Assembly: GCA_025449115.1 (NCBI GenBank)
Contig: JAHLKC010000124.1
Location: 58,719-122,718, forward strand
Length of the DNA: 64,000 bases
Direction: 5' to 3'
DNA from: Chytridium lagenaria
Lineage: Eukaryota > Chytridiomycota > Chytridiomycetes > Chytridiales > Chytridiaceae
Below the pieces are notes generated by a model. That model did no database searches. It saw nothing but the letters and a program-made list of their open reading frames with translations, and was not told where the DNA came from. The stretch's first letter is position 1. Each line of letters starts with the position of its first letter. This document shows, one piece after another, positions 25,705-37,261 of the stretch. The position numbers and the translations under genes were made by a program.

Positions 25705-27704
25705 ATGGGTGAAAGTAGTGGGAAGGAAGGGTTGGGAAGAAGGCTATTTTTAATTCAGGCAAGTTCATTTTCCGTCCTCTGTCACGATGCGTCCTCCGCT
25801 CTACCTTTCGACATAAAACATCTTTAGCATCATATCCTTCGCAAATATAAACTTCTAAACATAAAAACTGGTTTTAATTGCCTTTTTCTTGTTTGCTCGA
25901 ACAGTATACGGAGCCCCCTGCAAATGATGTTGATCCTTTTGCATGTGTTGAGTGTGGGGACTTTCCCTCTTTGAAGGTTTGGCGATTGTTATTGAGGCTC
26001 TCTTTCAACTTTATTAGAAAGGCGAGATTGGTTTCGTTGTTGTGGAAGGAATCGATCAGGCTTCAAGGAGGACTTTCTGGAGGCATTGGTGAGCATTGGC
26101 GATACATTCTAAGTGTTTTCTACTCATAACCGTGATTGATTTTGACTCTTCTATATAGGCGATGCGTGGACACTCTCACCCTCTCCCAAATAACCAATCT
26201 TCATACCCTCGATGGATTTCTTGACCTAACACCCTCCGATCAAGCCCGGATTCTACGTGCAGTACTCAGGGGACGCGTTGACGAAGGGCTTGTTGCCGAA
26301 AATGAGGGTGAGATGGAGTGGGAGAGAACTGAACAGGTTCTTGTGCCTTTTTCTGTTGGAGCGGGAGTTGGAGGAGGAAGTCGAGTTAATATGCCGTATC
26401 CTAGTTCGTATGGGTGTGGACGTGTGGAATTAAAAAGGAAAAGGGAGGAGATAGAAGAGGAATTGTCGCAGGTGGAGGAAGGAAAGATGTTGACAAATGG
26501 GAGGGACGTCTCTGCGGAGGCGGATGCAAGAGGCTTATCGGGTGAAGTAGAAATATCGACGGCAAAACCTAAAACAGCCATGGAATTGGACCCGTCATTA
26601 GCAGACGGATGGGCTCAACCTACCGACGACAAAATAATTTTGAACAATGAAAGTAACGTGAAGCCTAAGAAACTAAAAAGCGTTCACATGAAACCACCTC
26701 CCCAACGATGTTCTCCTCGCTTTGCACGCTCCCCTATACCCACTGCACTTCAAAAACTTCCAACAACCCCTCCCCCTCCTCCCACTCCCGTCCCAACAAC
26801 CCGTCCGCCGTTCCCTCCGTCTTACACCAAATGATAAACCCGCATCGCCAACATCATCCTCAATCCCCTCAAAAAGCGGGAAACGCCACCCTCATCAGAA
26901 ACCCCGTTGAAAATCAAAAGTCCCTCACCAACTCCGTCGCGAACCCCGCGTCTCTCTCCAACTCCATCAAAAACACCTCGTCTCACTCCAACTCCCACGA
27001 TAACGCCTCGACCCCCTTCCCGTCCGACTACCCCCGAAAATGCGTCAAGCGGATCTGACGAAGACGCACTGGACGATTATATTCGGCGATGCCACACACA
27101 AGCCCCCGGCTTTCAGCGCGTCATGCAGTTTGAGAATTGGGTGGTGGAGGAAGCGAAAAGGGAGGTTTTGCAGATTGATGTAAAGGCGGGGAATGGAAAT
27201 GTGAAAGTTCGACCGGAGGATAGTTTCTTTCGGAATCGGATTGGGAGTGGAGGAGGGACAGCTGCAAGTACATCAAGGATGTCAGGAGCAGCACCACTGA
27301 CTTCGAGGATGAGTGGCGCCGTCCCGGTTTCACGAATGTCGAACGCTGCATCAATAACATCACGCGCATCCATACCAACCGCCTCACGAATGTCAAACCC
27401 CGCGACATTCTCATCTTCATCTCGAATTGTCATATCCACACCTCGACCCGCACCCACCCGTTCTCCTTCGCCAAACGCTGAAGATAGTGACACGGATACC
27501 GACAGTCCACCTACTGCACGGGCGCTGAGGGCGAAAGCTCTCAGATTGGCAAGAGCGAAGATGGAGAAGGAACGTTCGCTTGCTTCATCTCCGATTAATG
27601 AGTATGATGGCATCGAACTTAGGAGTCCGCCGCCTACACGTGTGTTGAGAGCGTCGAGTAAACCCAAGACGCCAAAGGTTGTGAAAGGGAAGGGGAAAGG
27701 ATAA
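25705..27704 (+). CDS. PARP-type zinc-finger protein with disordered repeat tail
   Basis: Inferred exons 25705-25758, 25905-25976, 26018-26088 and 26159-27704. Splicing restores a zf-PARP domain: paired cysteines in FACVECGD, then KKGEIGFVVVEG, then the His/Cys pair in FWRHWRCVD, then LDGFLDLTPSDQARILRAVL, which is the standard order of this DNA-break-binding finger. Intron 1 starts with GC (CAG/GCAAGT) and intron 2 is only 41 nt; both keep phase 0. The rest is low-complexity: a Lys/Glu segment, a basic stretch VRRSLRLTP, repeated SPTPSxTPRL units (about 26925-27010), SRMSxA-type repeats (27270-27410) and a Lys/Gly C-terminus. No ADP-ribosyltransferase or ligase domain follows. Two compensating frame breaks lie near 26800 and 26900. 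Likely a nuclear DNA- or chromatin-binding protein (inference). Confidence 0.78.
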
Positions 27705-27957
27705 AGTGGGATGTATATTAATGGGTAGATTGTGTGATTACGTCTGTTTTTAAAACTTAACTCTTTCTTCATCATGTATGTTTTAAATCTGAGATTTTCG
27801 TGTCCAACACTTACTGTAGTTATCTACGGGCAAGGTCTTGGAATAGACTACAATCAAAGCACTTTTTTGTTCTCACATCCTCCAACTGACTGAACTAGTC
27901 CGAAACAAATTTTTGAGAAATTGTTTGTAAAGGACTTGTTTGGTCGGAGTAGCGGAG

Positions 27958-30900
27958 ATGAATGCCTTCAACATGGAGGCTGCGATGAGGTGGTTCGCCG
28001 ACAGATGCTCGGATATGACCTACCTGAGCGAAAGTCTAAGCTCTCCGTATGTGTTATGATTCTTTTATTGTGTTATGATTCTCTGTTCATTCCAAAAAAA
28101 GAGTGGTGGTTTGTTGTGGTGGAGCTTGTGCACTTCTCCCACCCCATCCTGTACCTGTCTCGTGCCTTGTTCACACTAGATCTAAATCTATTCCATATTC
28201 TTTATCACTAGGCTTCTAGCAACAGACAATGCTATGCAGATTCTGATAATCGAATTGGAATGTGCAATTAAACAGCGTCCCCAAACCTGGGGTTCTGTCA
28301 GACCAGATGCGATGCTTTCCCTGGTTCGGATCCATCGTAGCATGGGAAATGCTCATCTTGACGAATCAGAGTTGAAGAAATGCTCTAAAAGTCTTGCAAG
28401 ATGGTTCAATTCGATGCTTGATTCAGACGACGACGCTCAAACCGACGCTTTATTTGAAGCTCATGTCGACAAGCTTTTGCAACTTCCTTCCTCTTTCTTT
28501 ATCGCCGTCGGGCCGCTACTGAAAGGCACTGGCTTGCTGAAAATAGCACCAACAGAGCTTTGGGCGAGAAGATTCTAAACTCTGCAAAAGATATGGACGG
28601 ACAGTCAGCCGCAGTGGAGTCTGCACAAGAGTGTCTTCATTTACACAGGGCACTGAGCAAGATGGTATCTGGCGGAGGTGTCGCTCAACCTAAATCTAAA
28701 GGCAGCAATAAGGTTAGCTGTTTTCTACATTCATGTGTTAATTTTTTGATATAGCTCAAGCTGCCTGATGGCGGAAAGCATATTCTTGAAGCAAATGGGA
28801 TCTACGTTCCTACCAACCTTGGCGGCGTCCCCGCAATTCTTGACGACGTCATGGATGCTTTTGAGAATTGCCTTTTAAAGTGCTTGAGCTCGATTGCCTC
28901 AAGCCTTAGGTCTGGCAAGCAGCCCCTCATTTTTACAGAAGTTCGAACAAAGCACCCGGTAAGGATTCTCGGACAGTGGGAATGAAGTCGCGAAAGATGA
29001 GCGGAAGATTTTTTTGTCGACGATCCGAGGCCGCGGCAGCAAGAATTGACGTTGGCTACGTCTGCGAAGGTTTCGGAGAACAAATATGGTGGGGCTGCGC
29101 CTAAAAAGAGTAATCCTGTCGGGACTTGAAGGCACGAGTCTCGACATCTTGATGATGTTGAGACCTCAGGCGCTGAAGACCAAGCAATTTGGGATTATCC
29201 TCGTCTCGACGGACAGCAGACGTCAGATCCTCTTAAATGCGTTACACAACGCGTTAATAAGGAAGGGCTCTATCGATGTGCTCTTAATGGTTCTTGGGAG
29301 ATTTTTATGTCAGAGCGGACGCAATTCATCCTCAAAGCGGCTAAGGATGATGGGATACGTGGTCCCATTTTCGCCAATTTGAAATCGATTGCAGACGGCT
29401 TTTGGACACCGAGTGTTGCAAAGCAATTGACGCATACAGAGCTTACCGTTCCTGTATACGAGGCTAAAGTTTTGGTGGGTAACGTTCGTCTTACTTTACA
29501 CTGATTTCTGTGTTTCTTTTTTTCGTCAACAGGGAAATCTTCGTATTGTTTGGCAAGTGGATGTGGTTTGGTTGGAGGCGAGGCAGGCCAATGGTCAGTG
29601 CATTAAGGTGTGGAGTATCGGCAACCATAAGGATGTTATCACCACCCTCAAGCGTGTTGTTGCAGCTCATAAAACCTATTCTAAAGAGCGGCAACGTCGG
29701 TGTAAGCTTCGAAACCAAGTGAATGTCGTTGCTGGTGTAAATACACCGATTATGTTTGTTGATGATGGAGGCGAGGCTGCACATGTCACACGCCTTAAGG
29801 ATGTACAGTGTACAGAGGTGGATCCCCTTCTTATGCATGACATGGCGGTAACCGCAAAGGTCAGAATTTCTATCTCATTCTTTGGCATTGCTTTTTTATG
29901 AAAGTTTCTTACTTTTCAATTTCATCTTTGAAACAATAGTTTGTACCTCTGTCGAAAGTAAGTCTCCATTTTGCCTTATATCCCTTTAATATTTTCTCAG
30001 ATGTTCTTCATTGGGTTATGTCTTCATCGAATGAGCCCGGGGATTTTCCTTTTTCTGTCAGCGAAGCTGAGGACGTTATTGTGCATCATCCTTACTCCCT
30101 TCTGCTTTGCGGAAGGTCTGGAACAGGCAAGACAAGCTGCATCATTTTTCGGCTATTGTCGATGCACTATGCCTACCATTCGCATGCTGTAGCGCCGCTT
30201 TACGCTGCTCCTTCGATAAATGCCAATGGTGCTGAGGGTAGAGATGAACCTACTATGGTAAAAACTGGGCACCACTTCAACCAAATATTTATCACGGCTT
30301 CCCCGGTATTCTGTGCAAAAGTTCGAACCCACTTTAGCCGACTTTTGCAAACAGTGAGCCGAGGCAATTTTTCAAGTGCAGGTTTTGAGCTAGAACAGAA
30401 GACTGCGAGCTTTTTGAAAAGGATTTCTAGCATCAAAGTTGGACAAAATGATGACGGCGCAGGGTTATCCCTTCCGACGGGAGAGTTGGACAGGGACTTG
30501 AAGGGGGAAATTGACGGAGATATTGGTCAGGAGTTGTTGGAAGAAGAAATGGAACAGCACCTTCTGTCGTCTGTCCCGGACTCACTTATGGATCTAGAGC
30601 CAAAGCATTTTCCTATGTTCTTGACGTATCGCAAGTTTGTGAGCATGATTCGCAACGCGTTTGGGCTCAAAACAGTTATGCAATCTGACGATAATTTGAC
30701 GCCAGCGGAGGTGGACTACCCAACGTTTTTTCATCGCTATTGGAAACGGTTGGATTCCAGACTTACGGCTCGCTTGGATCCTTCCTCGTGTTCAATGAAA
30801 TATGGGTGTGATTAAAGGGTCCGAGGCAGCAGCAAGATCCGCTTCTGGTTGTTTGTCAAAGGCGAGTACATTGCGCTATCAGCAAAAACTTGGAACTTTA

Positions 30901-33900
30901 AGGGACACCGAGAAAAGCTTTACGATTTTCCTTGAATATCAGTCAGTTAAGGGTGTTGAAAAGGATGCATCGATAAGTAATGATTTTTGATGATGTTAAG
31001 TTTTACGCAGATTCTGACGACGAAAATAACCGTTTGTAACAGCATCAATGAGGTCAACCGTGCCCTTTTTGAAAAGGGCTACAGAGGTGTTCCTCTTCAT
31101 GAAATTTTTATAGATGAAGTACAGGATCTCACGATGGCGCAGCTTTTCCACTCGTGAAGATTTGTGCAGAGCCTGGACGCGGCCTTATGTTTGCTGGTGA
31201 TACCGCTCAAACTATTGCTCGAGGTTCAGCCTTTCGGTTTCAAGATTTGAGCAGTATGGTTTACCGGAATTTGCAATCTCACGGCGGCAATGACTTTGCG
31301 GATAAGCATAACCCTAAGCAGTTTCAGTTGACAAGAAACTGGAGTTTTGGTTGTTACCGTTACTGTTCTTGATAATGCTTTTCTGTTATTAGATCGTCTC
31401 ATGATGGTATTCTGCGTTCGCAGCCTCAGTCTTGGACTTGATTCACAAGTACTTTGCTAACAGTACGACAACCTCGCCAGAGATGTCGGCGCAGTCGAAG
31501 GTCCACTCCCGGTGTGCTTTCTTGGAAAAGATGAGAGCTTAAGGAGGTGTTTGGCATCGGGGCGAGTCGCTTGGAGCAGTGATATTACGACGGGAAGTCG
31601 AGAGTCTCAAGTACGGGCCTGGAGTTTGGCGCTGAGCAAGTTATTTTGGTCAGGAATGAGAATGATGCGGCCATGCTTCGTGATAAGCTTAATGACGCAG
31701 TGATCGTCTTGACGATTGAGCAATCCAAAGGTTTGTTTTGTGAATTATATCTTGTTGTACCAAATCGTTTCTTGTTTTTATTTTCTATTTTAATTTTAAC
31801 AAAAATCTTCTACTTGTTTAGGCATGGAATTTGAGGACGTTCTGCTTTACGCGCCGTTTGGAAGTAGTCCCGCTGGAAACGCTTGGCGAGTTTTTTTAAA
31901 TGAGATTCCTGATAGGAAAGGAGCTCCTTGCCCTAAATTTACGGAAGAAAAGCATAATATTCTCTCAACGGAGCTGAAAATTCTTTACACTGGAATAACA
32001 AGAGCAAGACAACGGGTAGGTGACATATTGCTTTATTAAGAAATTGAAAAGGTATTATTATTGCAGTTGTGGATTTTTGACCCGGTTGTCGACGCTCGCG
32101 AAGCTTTGTTTTCACTATGGCATTCATTGTCGCTTGTGGAGCAAGTCAGTAGTAGTAACTCGAAATCATGCATGTTCCTTGGTCAGAGGTCCACACCGGA
32201 GAAGTGGATGAAGCAAGGAAAAGCCTTTTTTGAACGAAGGCAATATGAGCCTGCGCTGCTTTGCTTCCGCCAGGAATACCGTCTTCAGCCGAGCCCGGAT
32301 GCCAACAAAAGGTGCATGATTACAGAGGCCAACGTTGAAAGGGTTAAGGCGTTGCAATTTATGATGGAAGGGAAGACAACTGCCGCAAATGAGAAGTTCC
32401 TGATAGCAGGAAATCTTTACTCAGAGGTGGGAGGAGATAGGACTAAGACGGCAGCAATATGTTATCAGGTACCTTTTTAAAATATGCTATTGCAATTGAT
32501 TATAATATTTCTACGTAGAGGGGCGGTCATCACCATCGTGCTGGCGAAGAATATGAAAAGTGTGGGCATTATTTGGAAGCGGCTCAGTCCTTCACCATAG
32601 CAAACAATAATTGTCTTGCTGGGAAGAATTTTGGACGAGCAGGAAAACGCGACACAGCTATCGATTGCTTTAAGGCAGGAGATCATTGGGATGAGGCAGT
32701 TGAGTTCCTTTCAACATTGCCTACGGCAGCCGAGTCTGCTGGCACTGAAATTGAGCCAATTCCCTATCTGAAAGTGGTTAAAGTAGTGAAATTAGCCTCG
32801 AAGCATTATGGCCGAACTGGTGATGTAGCAAAGAGGATAAAAGCTATTCACTGTCTTGATGATGTGGATGAGAAGGCCAAGATTTTGCGAACAGAACGGT
32901 GAGCTTGTTTTCTTATCTTTGCTCGTTCGAACTATAATCAATTCTTTTCAATGGTTGCCTTGTTGTCAGATGTAGTGTGTTGCTTGTACTTAACTTTATT
33001 GTAGTATGTTTAAGCAGTTGGGTGAAATGCTGATGTCGGCGAAGCGATTTAAACAAGCTGCACTGGTTTGGGAACATGATTTAGGTGACATGAGAATGGC
33101 TGCTTCTGCTTTTGAAAGCGTGGGCACTTCAGAGGCCTTCATAAGTTTCGAATTCCTTTTGTTTTCTTTCTGCTTGCGTTTAAAAGTGGTGGTTTATCAA
33201 TTCTGTTGCAACCTATTGTTGCCAGTTCTAAAATTTTAATTTTTTAGTTCAGGCTGCCTCATGCCATCTTAATCACATCTGGGATAGAGTTTTTCAAACC
33301 AAACGTGTTTATGATTTGGGAGTGACTCTTCCATCCAGCGAAAAGGCGGCATTCCGCGACACCATTCAGCGCATGATTCGGAATCTATCTTCTCTCGGAA
33401 AAAACAAAACCGTTAACGCCGAAGAGAGGCGTTTCGCGAGGCGTCTTGAGCGCCAGTGTCGAGCCCTTTCCTATTGCTTGCTCACGTGGAAGAACTACCG
33501 GAGAAGAAGTATGGACAATTGCTCGCCGAGTCCGAGAAGGATAAAGACTATGGAGGAATGATTCTTTCTATTTTGGCAGCGCTAACGGTCTCTGCCCAGA
33601 CTTTAGTGAAAGTTCACCCCAGGCATTTTCACGTGAAGTCAGCTCATATTGGGAGGAGAATGCATTCACTCATTCTTTTGGAGATTAAATGGGCTTTGAA
33701 GTTAAGGGAGATTTCAGATAGATTTTTGGATACTATGTCAGTGTTTCGATCAGCTGCAACCTATGGAGAACAGGTCGTTCGAGACGTATCCGAGCTTGAG
33801 CAATGTTTCGGATTTCGGCCTGATCTCATCGCACCCAGCATGAGAATCAGCCTTTGTCGAGGGTCTTCCCTTTTGTATTAGGGAAGAAGGACGACATGGG

Positions 33901-36211
33901 ACGATATAGACTTACACAGGAAGAGAGTCATGGCTTGCTTCGTTCAGTTTTAGTTGCCATAATGACCGAAATTCCTTCTAACATAGAGATTTCCGCTAAA
34001 CGCTTTGAATATCTACGTGGCTGCATTTCTCAACGGCTTGGAATTGAGTGTGGCGGAAAGTTTTGTTTTTCACATCACTTCTCGGAAAAGTCCTTTTTGG
34101 AAGAACGCATCGACTTGAAGATAGGAATGGTCGAACTTTTGACAGGAGCACGGCGATTTGTTCGTGGAACACCGGAAAAGTTTGAGGATCCTCGTCGACG
34201 GTGGCTGCATCTAGCCATTAGCTGTTTAAGAACATGGAATGAAGGAATCCCCACAGACCCGGAAATCCTTCGACGGAGGAGGTCGTCTTTAAACGAGACT
34301 TTATCAGAACTGTGCCACTTAATCGAATCTCCACAGGTTATTGGACTTGGTAAATCCTCGAACAATGTTGAGGTTGACGTGATATGTCGATTGGCATCGA
34401 TATTCGCCTTGAATGAGCGCGAAGGGGAGATATTATCTTTAGGACAAAAGCTTCGGACTGTCTTACAGCATGTCAGTAATTTAAGGATGTCTTCGAGGAT
34501 CTGTTTATCTTTTATACTTGTGAAGCCTCAAATTCATATATTGATCATGCTTTTCTTCTCGTGAGAAGTGCGATATGGGAATTGAATGAGAAGGGAGCTG
34601 TGAGTGACCTGCATGCGATTTGTAGAAATTTTGGAGCAGGCAGTTACTGTTTTGATCATTCATGGAACCACCCGTTTTATTCTGCCTAGCTTTTGGGTTG
34701 GTAGAGCTTTGAAGAGGTTTCCAAATTTATGTTTGGGACAATACTCTAAGGACGAATCTGTTATCACCTTCTTTCGAAAAGGGCTTACCGCTATTGACGA
34801 GTTATCCAAGTCTAAACTTCCAAGAGAGGCTGAGTTTGTGCGGTCAGGCTTCGGTTGGCCGCTTTACGAATGTTTCTTAACCAGCATGACGAAAAGGTTG
34901 CTTGTACCGTCCGTTCTGATGATTTTGATTCTTACAATGTGTTAAAGGAGGTGGGATGGCCTGAGGAGTTCCCGGCATCGAGTCCATTTATGGCACTGAA
35001 AGCTTACAGTGAGGCCCTCTATGACCACCTTATTCTTGTGGTCAAGGGCCACTTGATCTTTCGATTCCCTGGGTAACTGCCGCAAATGCGGTATCGTTTA
35101 TCTCTGCTCCCATCATTCCACTAGAAGAATCAGGAGAGCCTCCCCTCCGTGTCGAATTGGATAGAGCTGGAATAAAGCTGACCGGCGAGCCTATTTAGAA
35201 ACTGATGTTGCCGAGGCTGCCCTTTCCCCACTCAACGGATCCTCGGAACTTGCTCTTCCAGTTGGCGGTATTAAGGTGAAACATACCACTTCAATGATGT
35301 CGGACAACGACGCCTGCTTGAAGATTCAGAATTGGTTTAGGCTTCAGAGGAGATCAGATAAGTCCCATCATCGCATATACGTTGAAGCCCTAGCGACTCT
35401 GAAAAGGGGTTTGTGGAGTTACGTGCCAACTCGCAGGATAATGATAGAAGTCGCGCTCAATCCGTCAGTCTTGAGTCTACCGTCGCTATTGAAGACAGCC
35501 CGAAGCAGCCTGACATTCTGACTGAGCTGACACCTTACACCGTCTCCATGGAACAGATGGAGGCTAAAGATGATCCATCGGAGCCCCAGGATTTGACCGC
35601 AGAAAGTAGGCGTCGATTTAGATATAAATGTTGGTACCTCAGTTATGCTGTTGACGCACTCGTGTCGCTTGACTCAATCTTGACTGTTTTGGCGCCCATG
35701 TTGACGTCTGGGGACAACTTCTCGGAAGAAGATATTGATTTTGAAGATGAGGCCCAGTACGTTTTTTTAAAAAATAATTCCTACTACTTTTTTCTTTGAA
35801 ACATTTGCGTTAAAACCAGGTATATTAATACTATTTTAATTTTAATTTTGCAGCCACCTACGGGATAATTTGGTCGATCTTCGGGCAATTTTAGATGTTA
35901 AGTCAAAGTTCCACTTTAACTTCAGTCTCGAGGCTTTGCAGGATGCCATTGAGAAAGTTGATGAATTCGATAAGCAAGTAGTCGACCTTTCGCTCCGGAT
36001 GAAGAAAGCTAAGGCACCAAAAAGTGCGTGGGTAGCAGCACAATTAAAAAATACGGCTGCTTTGACCATTGCAAACGCCAAAGCCGCCGCCGACGCAGCA
36101 TTGAAAATTTCGCCTGAGGAAGATGGTGAGATAAATGCGGTGACTAAGGAGATCGAAGATGATCGTGATTTTAAGTTGGTGAAGCCAAGGAAGAAGAGTG
36201 GTTGCTTTTAA
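27958..36211 (+). CDS. TRANK1-like UvrD/REP helicase with TPR region
   Basis: Very large multi-exon gene. It starts MNAFNMEAAMRWFADRC; exon 1 splices to the exon at 28212 in phase. The core is a superfamily 1 helicase: Walker A GRSGTGKTS (30111-30137), Walker B DEVQDL (from 31113), motif III-like GDTAQTIARGSAFRFQDL (about 31195-31250), TRNYRS after the intron near 31340-31395, then GMEFEDVLLY (from 31822) and motif VI LKILYTGITRARQR (31973-32015). VFNEIWGVIKGSE near 30790-30825 is characteristic of TRANK1-type proteins. Downstream are TPR-like helical repeats (32190-33130) and a long helical region with an IQ-like motif (KIQNWFRLQRR, about 35318). The end is a Lys-rich tail. Frame breaks occur near 28490, 28970, 29125, 30808, 30860, 31155, 31390 and at several later points. 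About 2,400 residues expected. ATP-dependent nucleic-acid unwinding is family knowledge; the cellular role is unknown. A split into two genes is not excluded. Confidence 0.8.
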
Positions 36212-37261
36212 GGGTGGTGAGAGAGTCGTGTTTACATTTACATTTACTTTCGGTTATTGAAGTAAAAATTATCACATGATGGTTTCCCTTCGTATTTGTA
36301 TTCAAGTCGGCTCTATGTTATGCCGGTTGCAACAACGTCTTCTCTAGTTGGGGTATTTTTAAACTGTTTCGTGTTTAAAAAGAGCGAATGTGCTTTTAAG
36401 GAAACAGTTATTCTTTTAGTATGTTGCTGTTTTTGTTTTTTTTTTGTTTCATTTTATCACACAACTTAACAACAAGACACCAATATGTTCCAAAATATGC
36501 AACCGAAACATTTTAAAATGAGCCGTTCAACGACAGTCATCATCATCAAACAAATAAGGGGATATTAAAAGGTAGGAGCAGACTATTACGTGTAATCCAA
36601 CCAACTGTAAAAGTAAAAAACCAGAAGGAATTTTTCATGATACATTAGTGATAAAGACTTTCTTCTCTGACTGGAGCACCGACAAAATTGGTCTGAGACT
36701 TAGGGACTTGAAGGGACGTCAATGATACCAGCTTTAAGAGAGGTAGGCGGACAGAACTCGTCGAAAACTTCAAGCAGTGCCAGATTCCCATTGTCGAAAT
36801 CACTTCTTCCATCCCATTCTTTTACATTCGAGAAAAAAAGTACACCCGACAGCGGCGGCAAAAATGTCTTGCTCTTCGCACAGGAAAATCATACAGAACA
36901 TTTTTTAACGACATCAAATCTTCGGCTACGAATGAGTACAAAGCGATCATAGAGGCTTGGGGCTTGTTGGTCAAATAGATTCTCCCTGAATTTCTTTGCA
37001 GAAGCCTCGTTTTGTAAAGTAGTTAGGTCGCACCTCAGATCAGAGAAAATAATGATAAAAAATATGACAAAGAAAAACATTAATTTCTCAATTTTTCTAC
37101 ATAATAATACAGAGACTACTGCCATGTTATTTATCAAGTTAAAACTGGAAGAACTAAAAATATGAAAACAAAAAAAATTTTGAACCATGTGGCATGAACA
37201 TAGACCATATCGTTATAAATAAAAAGCTCTCCGTAAGCTTTCTGACCGATAAACGACGACG
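36212..37261. other. Intergenic region between converging genes
   Basis: Lies between the 3' ends of the helicase (+) and the receptor (-). AT-rich; no supported gene. Open frames here lack recognisable features. Confidence 0.45.

Noticed and set aside
27113..27775. 220-codon minus-strand open frame
   Set aside because: It lies opposite the low-complexity Ser/Arg/Thr tail of the zinc-finger protein; repetitive codons produce the mirror frame.
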